Made by a program: the position numbers and the translations under genes | Shown: in pieces, positions 18,202 through 26,991 of the stretch | Layout of the letters: each line of letters begins with the position of its first letter | How positions within the stretch are numbered: the first letter of the stretch is position 1 | Notes under the pieces: generated by a model | What the model saw: the letters and a program-made list of their open reading frames with translations, nothing else | Database searches by the model: none | Told to the model about the DNA's origin: nothing | Assembly (NCBI RefSeq): GCF_030295405.1 | Contig: NZ_AP027080.1 | Span: 186,001 to 250,000 of the forward strand | Direction: 5' to 3' | From: Mesoterricola silvestris | GTDB taxonomy: Bacteria > Acidobacteriota > Holophagae > Holophagales > Holophagaceae | Length of the DNA: 64,000 nt

Positions 18202-18947
18202 GCCTTGCTCCGCTTGGGGGCCTTGCCCGGCAGGAGGAGCAGGAGGGTCGCGAGGAGGATGGGCAGGCCCAGGGTCAGGGGCAGGGCCTTCCAGGCGAAG
18301 GGGTCCGAGGGCAGCTGGGAGCTGGGCAGGGCCCGGCCCAGGAAGGCCATGGTCCGCACGGCGGCCTTGGGCACCTCCAGGTCCCCCAGGAATTCCCCGC
18401 CCCAGGCCATGACCCGGCCCACCTCCTGGAGCCCGAAGGCCAGGATCACGGCGAGGCCCCGGTTGGATTTCAGCAGGCAGCCCAGGGCCGCGGACCAGAG
18501 CAGGAGTTCCAGGCCCAGGAGCACGGCGTTGGTGTCGGCCAGGAGGATGCGGGGGGCCAGGGGGTTCCCCAGGAGGCGGAAGCTGGCGGCCAGGATCGGC
18601 AGGATGGCGATCTGGCTGAGCACCAGCCCGTGGGCGAAGGCCAGGGGCGCGCCCAGGGTGAGCCCCTTGAAGCGCTCCGCGCGGGAGCCCGAGGCCAGCC
18701 ATTCGCCCAGGGGGAAGATCCCGCCCAGGAGGATCACGGCGGGCACCACCGCGAACAGGAACCGCCCCAGGATGTCGGCCGCCCAGGCCTTGGGGTCGTC
18801 AATGAAGCCCAGGGGGATGCCGGAACCGAAGACCATCAGCTGGCCGTCGCCGTTGATGCCCTGGATGCCCCCCAGCACGAGGCCCGCCAGGAGAAGGCAG
18901 ATGCTCGTCCACACGATGCGCAGTCTTGAACTTCCGAAGCGATCCAT
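18198..18947 (-). CDS. Hypothetical multi-pass membrane protein (ABC-2 permease-like)
   Basis: The 249-residue protein has about six hydrophobic segments (for example residues 10-28, 62-82, 98-125, 138-160, 165-180 and 225-242) and no soluble domain. The spacing and the large loop after the first helix resemble ABC-2-type permease subunits, but no ATPase gene is adjacent and I see no diagnostic motif. It is translationally coupled to the EnvC-like gene, so a role in envelope or division is possible. GGAGAAGGA precedes the ATG. The family remains unassigned. Confidence 0.6.
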   Translation of the reverse strand: MDRFGSSRLRIVWTSICLLLAGLVLGGIQGINGDGQLMVFGSGIPLGFIDDPKAWAADILGRFLFAVVPAVILLGGIFPLGEWLASGSRAERFKGLTLGAPLAFAHGLVLSQIAILPILAASFRLLGNPLAPRILLADTNAVLLGLELLLWSAALGCLLKSNRGLAVILAFGLQEVGRVMAWGGEFLGDLEVPKAAVRTMAFLGRALPSSQLPSDPFAWKALPLTLGLPILLATLLLLLPGKAPKRSKA

Positions 18948-19058
18948 TCCTTCTCCTGGTTCTCCCCGAGATTGTACTGCGCCCCGGCGCCGGGTGAGGA
19001 TTCCGCTTTCCGGGTCCCCGCCCTGGGGCTATGGTAGAGGCCCTCCCGAGGAGACGCC

Positions 19059-20429
19059 ATGAACGCCGATGCCCTCACCCGTGAAGCCCTGGCAGCCTTC
19101 GCGCAAGCCAAGCGCCAGGCCTTCGAGGCCGAGCTCCGCACCCTCGTGGAGATCCCCTCCGTCTCCAGCGACCCGGACCGGGCCGCGGACATCCGCCGCT
19201 GCGCCGAGGCGGCGGTGGACCTGTTCCGCCGCCACGGCGGGGAGGCCACGCTCCTGGAAACCGAGGGCAACCCCCTGGTCCTGGGCCGCTTCGACCTGGA
19301 CCCCGCCCTGCCCACCCTCACGGTGTACAACCATATGGATGTCCAGCCCGCCAACGAGCCCGAGTGGACCACCGAACCCTTCCGCATGGAGATCGCCGGC
19401 GACACCTACCGGGGCCGCGGCACCACCGACGACAAGGGTCCGGCCCTCTCGGCCTTCTTCGGGGCCCTGGCCGCCCGGGAGGCCGGCGTTCCCCTGAACG
19501 TCCACTTCCTGTGGGAACTGGAGGAGGAGATCGGGTCCCCCAGCTTCCGGGGCGGGCTCGAAAGGCACAAGGACCTCCTGGGCACCCAGGCCATCGTGGT
19601 GAGCGACACGGTGTGGCTCACCCGGGGCAAGCCCAGCACCCCCGCGGGCCTCCGGGGCCTGAAGGGGTTCCGCCTCACCCTGGAGACCGCCAGCCACGAC
19701 CTGCATTCCGGCGTGGTGGGCGGCGCGGCCCGCAACCCCCTGGCCGAGCTCATGGGGGTCGTGGCCGCCATGGTCGACGGCCACACCGGGAAGGTGAAGA
19801 TCCCCCACTTCTACCGGAAGGTGGTCAAGCCCTCCCGGAAGGAGCTCAAGGAATGGGCCCATTCCGGCTTCAGCGTGGAGACCTTCATGGCCGACCACGA
19901 GATCCACAGCCTGCGCACCGGGAACCCCCTGAAGGTCATGAAGCGCATCTGGGGCCGGCCCACCATGGAGGTCCACGGGGTGGTGGGGGGCTACACCGGC
20001 CCGGGCATCAAGTCCGCCGTGCCCCCCCGGGCCGAGGTGAAGATGAGCTGCCGGCTGGTGCCCGACATGGACGAGGCCTCCACTTTCGACCTGATCCGCA
20101 CCTTCCTGGCCACCCACTACCCCGATGTGCAGCTGCACGAGGAGCACGGCCTGGCCCCCTTCAAGGGCCACGTGTCGGGTCCCTACGCCGAGGCCGTGAA
20201 GGACGCCTACGCCTTCGCCTTCGGCGCCCCCTGCCGCTTCACCCGGGAAGGCGGCTCCATCGGGGCCGTGAAGACCATGGAGGACGTGCTGGGCTGCGAA
20301 GTCTACTTCCTGGGCCTGAGCCTGCCCTCCCACGGGTACCACGCCCCCAACGAGAACTACGACTGGGAGCAGGCCTCGGGGGGGATCGCCGCCTTCGCGC
20401 GGTACTTCCAGGTCGTCAGCGGATTCTAG
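19059..20429 (+). CDS. M20-family zinc dipeptidase/carboxypeptidase
   Basis: The 456-residue protein shows all five M20 metal-ligand motifs: NHMDVQP (His) near residue 90, GTTDDKGP (bridging Asp) near 127, ELEEEIGS (catalytic Glu pair) near 155, VSDT (Asp) near 182 and SHGYHAPNE (His) near 437. A dimerisation-type insert separates the two halves. It most resembles cytosolic dipeptidases of the CNDP/DapE-like branch that hydrolyse short peptides or amino acyl amides. No signal peptide is present. The short gap upstream separates it from the divergent membrane protein gene. Confidence 0.9.
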   Translation: MNADALTREALAAFAQAKRQAFEAELRTLVEIPSVSSDPDRAADIRRCAEAAVDLFRRHGGEATLLETEGNPLVLGRFDLDPALPTLTVYNHMDVQPANEPEWTTEPFRMEIAGDTYRGRGTTDDKGPALSAFFGALAAREAGVPLNVHFLWELEEEIGSPSFRGGLERHKDLLGTQAIVVSDTVWLTRGKPSTPAGLRGLKGFRLTLETASHDLHSGVVGGAARNPLAELMGVVAAMVDGHTGKVKIPHFYRKVVKPSRKELKEWAHSGFSVETFMADHEIHSLRTGNPLKVMKRIWGRPTMEVHGVVGGYTGPGIKSAVPPRAEVKMSCRLVPDMDEASTFDLIRTFLATHYPDVQLHEEHGLAPFKGHVSGPYAEAVKDAYAFAFGAPCRFTREGGSIGAVKTMEDVLGCEVYFLGLSLPSHGYHAPNENYDWEQASGGIAAFARYFQVVSGF

Positions 20430-20478
20430 GCCACCCCGGGCGCCGCCCCATGGGAGACTTTCCCCTGGAGGTCGTTGC

Positions 20479-21132
20479 GTGAAGCTGGTCATTTGGGATT
20501 TCGACGGGACCCTGGCCGATACCCGGCCCATCATCGAGGCCGGCATGGACCACGCGCTCCGGTTGATGGGGCTGCCGGGGACCGTGCGGGAGGAATGGCT
20601 CAAGTGCGTGGGCCTGCCCCTGGAGGAGGGGATCACCCGCACCTTCGGGCCCATGGGCCGCTCCGTGGAGGAGGTGCTGCCCATCTACCGGTCCTACGAC
20701 TACACCGCCAACGAGCACCTGATCCGGGGGTTCGAGGGGATGGGGGCCATCCTTGAGGAACTCCATGGCCGGGGCGTCCGGCAGGCCATCGCCTCCAGCA
20801 AGCGCACCCTGCCCCTGGTGCGCCAGGTGGCGGCCCTGGGGTGGACCCGGTTCTTCGAGGCCGTGGTGACCCCCGACGACGTGGCCCGGGCCAAGCCGGA
20901 CCCGGAAAGCATCCTCCTGATCCTGGACCGCCTGGGGGTCCCCCCGGGGGATGCCGTGATGGTGGGGGACACCCCCTTCGACCTGGACATGGCCACGGGC
21001 GCCGGGGTGCGCAGCGTGGCCGTGGGCCACGGGTTCTACGGGGAGGCGGACCTGGCGGCGTCGGGCCCCATGGCCTACGCCTCCGACGCCGCGGCGCTCC
21101 GCGATATCCTTCTGGCCTGGAGCGAAGCATGA
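20479..21132 (+). CDS. HAD-superfamily phosphatase (phosphoglycolate-phosphatase-like)
   Basis: The start is a GTG after GGAGGT at a six-base spacing. The 217-residue protein opens with DFDGTLADT (motif I, nucleophile and acid Asp), has SSKRT as motif II and carries AKPDP and MVGDTPFDLDMA as motifs III and IV. A helical cap lies at residues ~15-85. This is the Gph/PpaX branch; natural substrates include phosphoglycolate, pyrophosphate or sugar phosphates and cannot be chosen here. It overlaps moaC (ATGA), so the pair forms an operon. Confidence 0.88.
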   Translation: MKLVIWDFDGTLADTRPIIEAGMDHALRLMGLPGTVREEWLKCVGLPLEEGITRTFGPMGRSVEEVLPIYRSYDYTANEHLIRGFEGMGAILEELHGRGVRQAIASSKRTLPLVRQVAALGWTRFFEAVVTPDDVARAKPDPESILLILDRLGVPPGDAVMVGDTPFDLDMATGAGVRSVAVGHGFYGEADLAASGPMAYASDAAALRDILLAWSEA

Positions 21133-21626
21133 GCCTCACCCATCTGGATCCCGAAGGCCGCCCGGTGATGGTGGACGTGTCGGCCAAGACCGCCACGAAG
21201 CGGCGGGCCGTGGCCGCGGGCTACCTGGCCCTGAGCCCGGAATGCGCCGAGGCGCTCGCCTCGGGGGGCGGACCCAAGGGGGACCCCTGGACCGTGGCCC
21301 GCATCGGGGCCATCGGCGGGGCCAAGCGCACCGGGGACCTCATCCCCCTGGCGCACCCCCTGGCCCTGGACGCCGTGACCGTGGCCCAGCACTGGGATCC
21401 GGAGCTCCGCCGGGCCTGGCTGCGGGTGGAGGTGGTCCTGGAGGGGCGCACCGGGGTGGAGATGGAGGCCCTCACGGGCGTCAGCCTGGGCCTCCTGGTG
21501 CTCTACGACATGCTCAAGGCCGTGAACCACCGCATGGAACTGGGTCCGGTGCGCCTCCTCCTGAAGGAGGGGGGACGGCGGGGACGCATCCAGGAACCCT
21601 GGCCGGATTGTCCCTGGCAAGAATAA
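21129..21626 (+). CDS. moaC: Cyclic pyranopterin monophosphate synthase MoaC
   Basis: The 165-residue protein shows the MoaC core: MVDVSAKTATKR at the N-terminus, KGDPWTVARIGAIGGAKRT, DLIPLAHPL (the usual Cys before His is Ala here), GRTGVEMEAL and YDMLKAV with the catalytic lysine. MoaC turns the MoaA product into cyclic pyranopterin monophosphate in molybdenum cofactor synthesis. No other moa gene is in the window. The start ATG overlaps the phosphatase stop by four bases. Confidence 0.94.
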   Translation: MSLTHLDPEGRPVMVDVSAKTATKRRAVAAGYLALSPECAEALASGGGPKGDPWTVARIGAIGGAKRTGDLIPLAHPLALDAVTVAQHWDPELRRAWLRVEVVLEGRTGVEMEALTGVSLGLLVLYDMLKAVNHRMELGPVRLLLKEGGRRGRIQEPWPDCPWQE

Positions 21627-21712
21627 TGCCGCCATTTTCCTGCCCCGGGCGAGCGGGCAGTGATCCCCTTGAGAACAAAGGGTGATGGCCTATTTCCTTG
21701 ATTCCATTCGGC

Positions 21713-21737
21713 GCAAACGAAATGCATTTTCGTTTGC
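21713..21737. promoter_or_regulatory. Perfect 10-bp dyad overlapping a -35 element (putative operator)
   Basis: GCAAACGAAA (21713-21722) and TTTCGTTTGC (21728-21737) are exact inverted copies around TGCAT. The right half covers the first four bases of a good -35 box (TTGCCA, 21734-21739), the classical position for a repressor site. As RNA it would be upstream of the predicted transcription start, so a DNA-binding site is more likely than a terminator, although a weak terminator for moaC cannot be excluded. Confidence 0.5.
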
Positions 21738-21762
21738 CAGGGGGGAAGGCGGTGGCTAGGAT
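21734..21762 (+). promoter_or_regulatory. Sigma-70-type promoter for the LysM/M23 peptidase gene
   Basis: TTGCCA (21734-21739) and TAGGAT (21757-21762) are 17 bases apart; five of six and four of six positions match the consensus. Transcription would start near 21769, giving a leader of about 80 bases before the ATG at 21851. The -35 box is overlapped by the 21713-21737 dyad. Confidence 0.5.
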
Positions 21763-21850
21763 CAGAGTTCCGATTGTCCACCATGGGGTGATCCCCAGGA
21801 GGGTTCCTAGCGTCCCACAACCTGATTTTGTTCCCGCATGAGGAGAACCC

Positions 21851-22816
21851 ATGCGCACTGCCCTAATCGCACTCGCACTCGCCATCTCCGGAATGACCGG
21901 GAGCCTTCAGGCTTCCAGGACCGTCGCCTCCAGCCTCCACCGGGTCCGGAGGGGGGAGACCGCCGCCCGCATCGCCCGGGACAACCGCCTTTCGCTGGCC
22001 CAGCTTGAAGCCATCAACCCCGGCCTGGACATGGGCCACCTGCTGGTGGGCTCCATGGTGCGGGTGAAGGGCAAGGCCGTCCTGGCCTCCCACCGCAAGC
22101 CGGGCGTCCCCATGGCCCCCCTGCCGTCCACCCCCGCCCCCGGGCCCACCACCTTCACCCACCTGGAGCGCATCCTTCCCACCACCGCCCGGGACCTTTC
22201 GGCCCTGGCGCCCGCGGAGGAGACCCGCCCGGCCCTGGCCGGCATCCGCTCCGTCCTGCCCCCGGCGGACCCCGCCGACGCGGTGGTGGCCCCCGCACCG
22301 GCCTTCACCCCGGCCGATCCCGGGCGCCTGGACCTGCTCTGGCCCGTCGAGACCCGCACGGTGAGTTCCGCCTGGGGTCCCCGCATGCGTTCCCGGACCA
22401 TCAAGGTCAAGGCCTCCAAGCGCCGGGTGAAGTACCGGGGCAGCCACAAGGGCATCGACCTCACGGCCCCCACCGGCACCGACGTCTTCGCCGCCCTGGA
22501 CGGCCAGGTGGTCTCCGTGGGTTCCATGAAGCGGGGCTACGGCAATTTCGTCATCATCGACCACGGCAACGGCGTGGTGACCGTGTACGGGCACCACCGC
22601 AAGAACTTCGTCCGGGAAGGCGAGATCGTCCACCGGGGCCAGAAGATCGCCGAGGTGGGCCGCACCGGCAACGCCACCGGCCCGCACCTGCACTTCGAAC
22701 TGCGGGTGGACGGCACCGTGAAGAACCCCCTGCCGTTCCTCAACGACGTGGAGGAGATCCCCGCCGACCAGATCGCCGAGAACCAGGCCGCGGTGGCCCC
22801 CAAGACCCGGCATTAG
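21851..22816 (+). CDS. LysM-domain M23 peptidoglycan endopeptidase (NlpD/MepM-like)
   Basis: The 321-residue protein begins with a signal peptide (residues 1-~22), then a LysM repeat (~30-75: HRVRRGETAARIARDN with INPGLDMGHLLVG), a proline-rich linker, and a C-terminal M23 domain (~160-310). The zinc-site residues are intact: SHKGIDL carries His and Asp, and GPHLHFELRV the HxH pair, so it should be an active endopeptidase, unlike the EnvC-like protein at 17050-18201. It acts on periplasmic peptidoglycan. A strong ribosome site (GAGGAGAA) precedes the ATG, and a promoter with a probable operator lies about 90 bases upstream. Confidence 0.9.
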   Translation: MRTALIALALAISGMTGSLQASRTVASSLHRVRRGETAARIARDNRLSLAQLEAINPGLDMGHLLVGSMVRVKGKAVLASHRKPGVPMAPLPSTPAPGPTTFTHLERILPTTARDLSALAPAEETRPALAGIRSVLPPADPADAVVAPAPAFTPADPGRLDLLWPVETRTVSSAWGPRMRSRTIKVKASKRRVKYRGSHKGIDLTAPTGTDVFAALDGQVVSVGSMKRGYGNFVIIDHGNGVVTVYGHHRKNFVREGEIVHRGQKIAEVGRTGNATGPHLHFELRVDGTVKNPLPFLNDVEEIPADQIAENQAAVAPKTRH

Positions 22817-22920
22817 ATTTCTCAAGAACCTTGCCGCCGTTCGCCGCATCCCTGCCTGGAACGAGCATGTTTGGGTGTGCCATGTTAGGCTTGGCCTTTG
22901 CGCGGTTGTAAGAGGTGATC

Positions 22921-24888
22921 ATGGTTGTACGTCATTTCGGGTTGCGCGCGTGCGCGGCCATGCTGCTCGCTGCGGTCATGCTTGGCGCCGGTCTTGGCTG
23001 CGCCAGGAAATCCCTGGCGGAGAAGGCCGCGGAATCCCCGGAGTACAAGATCTCGGGCACGGTGACCTACACGCGGGTGCCCCTGCACTACGACGCCAAC
23101 GGGGTTCCCACCGGCCTGGAGACGGATCCCTCCCTGTTCACCAGCCTTCCGGCCCGGGGCCTGAAGATCCGGATCTTCCAGGCCCGCCCCCAGACCCTGG
23201 ACGACTTCACGGTGAAGGACGTGTGGACCCTCGTCGCCCAGGCCACCACCGGCAGCACGGGTGAATACGCCGCCTCCCTCGGGGTGAAGAAGAACTACCT
23301 CACCTTCGTGGAGGTGGAGGGCATGATGACCCAGCCCTCCACCCCCGCCTCCACGGTGACCCTCATGGCCGATCCGGAGGGGGTCTACAGCACCCGCCAG
23401 ATCATGGACCGCCCCGTCTACGTCATGCGGAAGTCCCTCGACGGCAGCACTTCCGCCACAAATGCCACCCAGTCCGCCGTGGGCACCGCCGATACGGTGG
23501 TGAATTTCAGCATCGGATTGAACGATCCGTGGATGGTCGTGCTTCCCACCTGGTACTCGCCCTACCAGACTTCCTTCCCCTACCCCGAGACCGTCGCCGC
23601 GGGCAGCCGCATCCCGGCCATCCTGGACAGCTTCTACGAGTTCAACAACAACATCGGCAACGCGGTGCCCAGCGCCACCGCGACGGATCTGGCCATGCAC
23701 TACCGCCCGGGCCTTTCCACCCGGCGCGGCACCTTCGTGGAATGGCGGCCCAATGTCCTGCCCAAGTCCTTTGACGGGTCCACCTTCCGGTACATGGGAT
23801 CCATCTGCGCCGGGGGCACCCTGGACGGCGTGGCCCAGCCGGACGACGCCTTCGACACGGGCACCCTCTACGCCCTCATGGGACGCAACGCCATTTTCGG
23901 CCAAGGCAAGACGAACATCGTTCCCACGGGCGTGCCCGCCACCAGCCTCGCCCCGGACCTGGCCCTGGTGGAAGGCTTCGGCGACGCCATGGCGGTGACC
24001 CTCCTGGAACACCCCTACCTGCCCGCGGGCTCCGGGACCAACCGCTACGCGACGGTGCGGGACATCCGTGATCTCAGCGCGCTCTCCCCTTCGCAGATCG
24101 GGCCCTTTTCCGCCCCGGCGATCACGGCCCTCACCTGGGAGCTGGCCCTCATCAACGGGGGCATCACCTCCCCGGGGACCCCGGCCACCTGGGCGAACAT
24201 GACCGCCCTCAACTTCACGCGCATGTATTCCGGCCTCAACCCCACCATGACCTCGGGGACGGCGACCATCTCCACGGACATCACCAGCCTCTACACGCAG
24301 CTGGCGAGGCTTCAGGAGAGCAAGGGGACCGCGGACAACTCGGACCTGAAGAACTATTTCCAGGATTCCGTGCTCACGCCCCTCTGTGCCAGGTTCAACA
24401 TCCCCTGGACGACCGCCGCCGACGCCATCCTGCCCAAGTACACCGTCAACTGGGGCGCGGATCCGGATTCCCTGGCCACGCCGCTGCCCAGCTTCACCCT
24501 GTCCATGGGCGCCGCCGCCAAGGTCAAGCGGTACTCCCTGGACGCGGCCAACGTGGAGCAGGTCACGGAAATCTACCCCAACAACTCCAAGGGCGAAGTC
24601 CTCTATGCCATGGCGGCCTGGAGCCTGGATCGCACCTACACCTTCCGGGTCACGACGGTGCCCGCCCTTCCGGCAGGCGCCTCCATCGAGGTGGTGCTCG
24701 ATGGCGACATCAACAACCCCTACCTCTTCCCCTCCGGCGCGGACACGGTCTACCCCCTGGCCATGAAGGGCAACCCTTCCGACCTTACGACGCCCAACTG
24801 GCGCCGCTTCCGGATCCGCCTCCTCAGCCCGGCGACCCTGGTGTCCGACACCCAGGTCACCGTCCATCTCGACAAGGTAAACGGATGA
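22921..24888 (+). CDS. Large hypothetical lipoprotein
   Basis: I do not recognise the family. The start chosen is ATG 22921, five bases after AGAGGT; a GTG six bases earlier is an alternative. The first 26 residues form a signal sequence ending AGLG-C, a plausible though imperfect lipobox with Cys27 as the lipidated residue. The remaining ~630 residues are secreted-type sequence, rich in T, S, P and aromatic residues, with beta-like segments and no metal or catalytic motif I can name. An early stretch (YKISGTVTYTRVPL) looks like the start of a carboxypeptidase-regulatory or Ig-like fold. Its stop overlaps punA (ATGA), an odd partner for a surface protein. Confidence 0.7.
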   Translation: MVVRHFGLRACAAMLLAAVMLGAGLGCARKSLAEKAAESPEYKISGTVTYTRVPLHYDANGVPTGLETDPSLFTSLPARGLKIRIFQARPQTLDDFTVKDVWTLVAQATTGSTGEYAASLGVKKNYLTFVEVEGMMTQPSTPASTVTLMADPEGVYSTRQIMDRPVYVMRKSLDGSTSATNATQSAVGTADTVVNFSIGLNDPWMVVLPTWYSPYQTSFPYPETVAAGSRIPAILDSFYEFNNNIGNAVPSATATDLAMHYRPGLSTRRGTFVEWRPNVLPKSFDGSTFRYMGSICAGGTLDGVAQPDDAFDTGTLYALMGRNAIFGQGKTNIVPTGVPATSLAPDLALVEGFGDAMAVTLLEHPYLPAGSGTNRYATVRDIRDLSALSPSQIGPFSAPAITALTWELALINGGITSPGTPATWANMTALNFTRMYSGLNPTMTSGTATISTDITSLYTQLARLQESKGTADNSDLKNYFQDSVLTPLCARFNIPWTTAADAILPKYTVNWGADPDSLATPLPSFTLSMGAAAKVKRYSLDAANVEQVTEIYPNNSKGEVLYAMAAWSLDRTYTFRVTTVPALPAGASIEVVLDGDINNPYLFPSGADTVYPLAMKGNPSDLTTPNWRRFRIRLLSPATLVSDTQVTVHLDKVNG

Positions 24889-25697
24889 ACATCCAGCCAG
24901 CTCTCGAAATCCTCCGGGCCCGCGCCCCCTTCGTGCCGGACCTGGCCCTGGTCCTGGGTTCGGGCCTCGGCGCCCTGGCCGGCTGCGCCGAAGCCAAGGC
25001 GGGCGTTTCCATTCCCTTCACCGACCTGGGCTTTCCCGTGCAGACCGTGCAGGGGCACCAGGGGAAACTCATCTTCTGCGAACTGGAAGGCCGGAAGGTG
25101 GTGCTGCAGGCGGGCCGCTTCCACTTCTACGAGGGCAACCCCATGTCCCTGGTCACGGCCCCCATGCGCATGCACGCCCGGTTGGGCGTGAAGGCCGTGG
25201 TGCACACCAACGCCGCCGGGGCCGTGAACGCCGCCTTCAAGGTGGGCCAGCTCATGGTCATCAACGACCATATCAACCTCATGGGCACCAACCCCCTCAT
25301 CGGCCCCAACCAGGAGCCGGGCCCCCGCTTCCAGGACATGACCAGCGCCTACGACCCCGCCCTCTCCGCGCAGATCCTGGCTTCGGCCAAGGCCCTGGGC
25401 CAGGAGGTGCAGCAGGGCGTCTACCTGGCCGTCACCGGCCCGAGCTTCGAGACCCCGGCCGAGATCCGTGCCTTCCGCACCCTGGGGGCGGACGCCGTGG
25501 GCATGAGCACCGTCCCGGAAGTGATCGTCGCCCGGCACGAGGGCATGCGGGCCGCGGGCATCTCCTGCCTGTGCAACATGGCCGCGGGCATGCTCCCCCA
25601 GCCCCTCACCCACGCCGAAGTGCTGGAAGCCGGGGCCGCGGCGGCCGCCAGCTTCGAACAGCTGGTGCGCACCTTCCTGCGGGATCTCGCCCTTTAG
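24885..25697 (+). CDS. punA: Purine nucleoside phosphorylase (class II trimeric type)
   Basis: The 270-residue protein has the trimeric PNP motifs: LVLGSGLGALAG near residue 22 (phosphate site), VQGHQGKL, GRFHFYEGN near 83, HTNAAGAVN near 115, GPSFETPAEIRAF near 185 and DAVGMSTVPEVIVARHEG near 205. It splits purine nucleosides with phosphate to the base and ribose 1-phosphate in the cytosol (salvage). The base-pocket motif reads CNMAAGM where many homologues have TNMAAG. The ATG overlaps the lipoprotein stop. A CNT nucleoside importer is also encoded in this window, at 56815-58221. Confidence 0.93.
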   Translation: MNIQPALEILRARAPFVPDLALVLGSGLGALAGCAEAKAGVSIPFTDLGFPVQTVQGHQGKLIFCELEGRKVVLQAGRFHFYEGNPMSLVTAPMRMHARLGVKAVVHTNAAGAVNAAFKVGQLMVINDHINLMGTNPLIGPNQEPGPRFQDMTSAYDPALSAQILASAKALGQEVQQGVYLAVTGPSFETPAEIRAFRTLGADAVGMSTVPEVIVARHEGMRAAGISCLCNMAAGMLPQPLTHAEVLEAGAAAAASFEQLVRTFLRDLAL

Positions 25698-25712
25698 GCT
25701 TATCCTGACGGG

Positions 25713-26990
25713 ATGAAGCTTTCCCTTTCCATGATCGTGAAGGACGAGGAGGCCCACCTGGGCCATTGCCTGGACTCCGTCCGGGGCCTCGTGGACGAGA
25801 TCATCGTCGTGGACACCGGTTCCACGGACGCCACGGCCGCCCTGGCCGCCGGCCGGGGCGCCCAGGTGCACACCTTCCCCTGGACCGGGGACTTCTCCGC
25901 CGCCCGCAACGCCAGCCTGGCCCACGCCACCGGCGACTGGGTCCTGGTGCTGGATGCGGACGAGGCCGTGGACGGGCGGGACCACGCCGCCCTGCGCGCC
26001 GCCTGCCAGGGCGCCGACGCCTACCGGGTGCTGGTGCGCAGCTATCTGCCGGACGGGGCCTACACCCTGATGGATGCCCAGGCCCGGCCCAACCCGGGGG
26101 GGTACGCCGAAGGGGCGGAATGGCCCGCCTGCGGGGACACCCGGGCGGTGAGGCTCTTCCGGCGCCTCCCCGGGGTGGCCTTCCGGGGCCGCATCCACGA
26201 AAGCGTGGAGGCCTCCTTCCCGGGGCCCCTCCCCGACCTGGACACGGTGATCCACCACTTCGGCTTCACCCTCGCCCACCGGGTGGAAGCCAAGAAGCCC
26301 GTCTACCTGAACCTGGCCCGGGAGGACGCCCGGGAGCGCCCGGAGGATCTGCTGAGCCTGTTCAACCTGGTGATCCAGGCCGCCACCGCCGAGGACTGGG
26401 ATCTGGCCGCCCTCACCGCCGAGAGGTACCGCGCCCTGGCCCGGGAGGCGCCACCGACGCTCCTCCTCACCCAGGCCACGGCCCTCCAGCGCAGCGGCCG
26501 CCACGAGGAGGCCCTGCGGGTCTTCGCCGAACTCCCCGGCAGCCTACCCGCTCGGGTGGGGCGCGGCGTTTCCCTGGAGCGCCTGGGGCGCCGGGAGGAG
26601 GCCCGGGTCCTGCTGGAGGCCTGCCTCCGGGAAGCCCCCGGGTATGCCACCGCCCGCCTGGACCTGGCCGACCTCCACGCGCGGGCCGGCGAACCCGCCG
26701 CCGCCCGGGCCCTGCTCCTGGCCGGGGTGGAAGCCGCGCCCTCGGACGCGTCCCTGTGGGGCCGGCTGGTCCGCCTGGGGGTGGAGGACGGCCAGCTGGA
26801 ACTGGCCGTGAAGGACGCCTGGGGGGCCATCCAGCACTGCCCCCAGGGGGGCGGCGGCGACTGGCACAAGCTGGTGGGCCTCTTCCTCCTGCGCCTGGGG
26901 GCCATGGCCGAGGGGCGCCAGGTCCTCGCCCTGGGCCTGGCGGCCTTCCCTGGCCACCCCGATCTCACCCGCCTCCTGGAGCTCTGCTGA
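25713..26990 (+). CDS. GT2 glycosyltransferase with C-terminal TPR-like repeats
   Basis: Residues 1-~230 are a family 2 glycosyltransferase of the SunS/WaaE-like type: SLSMIVKDEEAHLGHCL at the N-terminus, VDTGSTDATAALA, then the DxD-type LDADEAVD near residue 87. Residues ~240-425 form helical TPR-like repeats rich in A, L and E. Proteins of this build often modify proteins or peptides, or act in surface polysaccharide synthesis; the acceptor is unknown. It starts 15 bases after punA and ends one base before the mutL start, so the three genes are likely co-transcribed. Confidence 0.85.
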   Translation: MKLSLSMIVKDEEAHLGHCLDSVRGLVDEIIVVDTGSTDATAALAAGRGAQVHTFPWTGDFSAARNASLAHATGDWVLVLDADEAVDGRDHAALRAACQGADAYRVLVRSYLPDGAYTLMDAQARPNPGGYAEGAEWPACGDTRAVRLFRRLPGVAFRGRIHESVEASFPGPLPDLDTVIHHFGFTLAHRVEAKKPVYLNLAREDARERPEDLLSLFNLVIQAATAEDWDLAALTAERYRALAREAPPTLLLTQATALQRSGRHEEALRVFAELPGSLPARVGRGVSLERLGRREEARVLLEACLREAPGYATARLDLADLHARAGEPAAARALLLAGVEAAPSDASLWGRLVRLGVEDGQLELAVKDAWGAIQHCPQGGGGDWHKLVGLFLLRLGAMAEGRQVLALGLAAFPGHPDLTRLLELC

Positions 26991-26991
26991 C

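Noticed and set aside
21627-21850. Possible riboswitch before the LysM/M23 gene
   Set aside because: No conserved riboswitch core (for example the c-di-GMP-I core) could be recognised; the dyad lies upstream of the likely transcription start.
22887-22902. Sigma-54-like AGGCTTGGCCTTTGCG before the lipoprotein gene
   Set aside because: Spacing is right, but the predicted start would leave only about 8 bases before the ATG, too few for its ribosome site.
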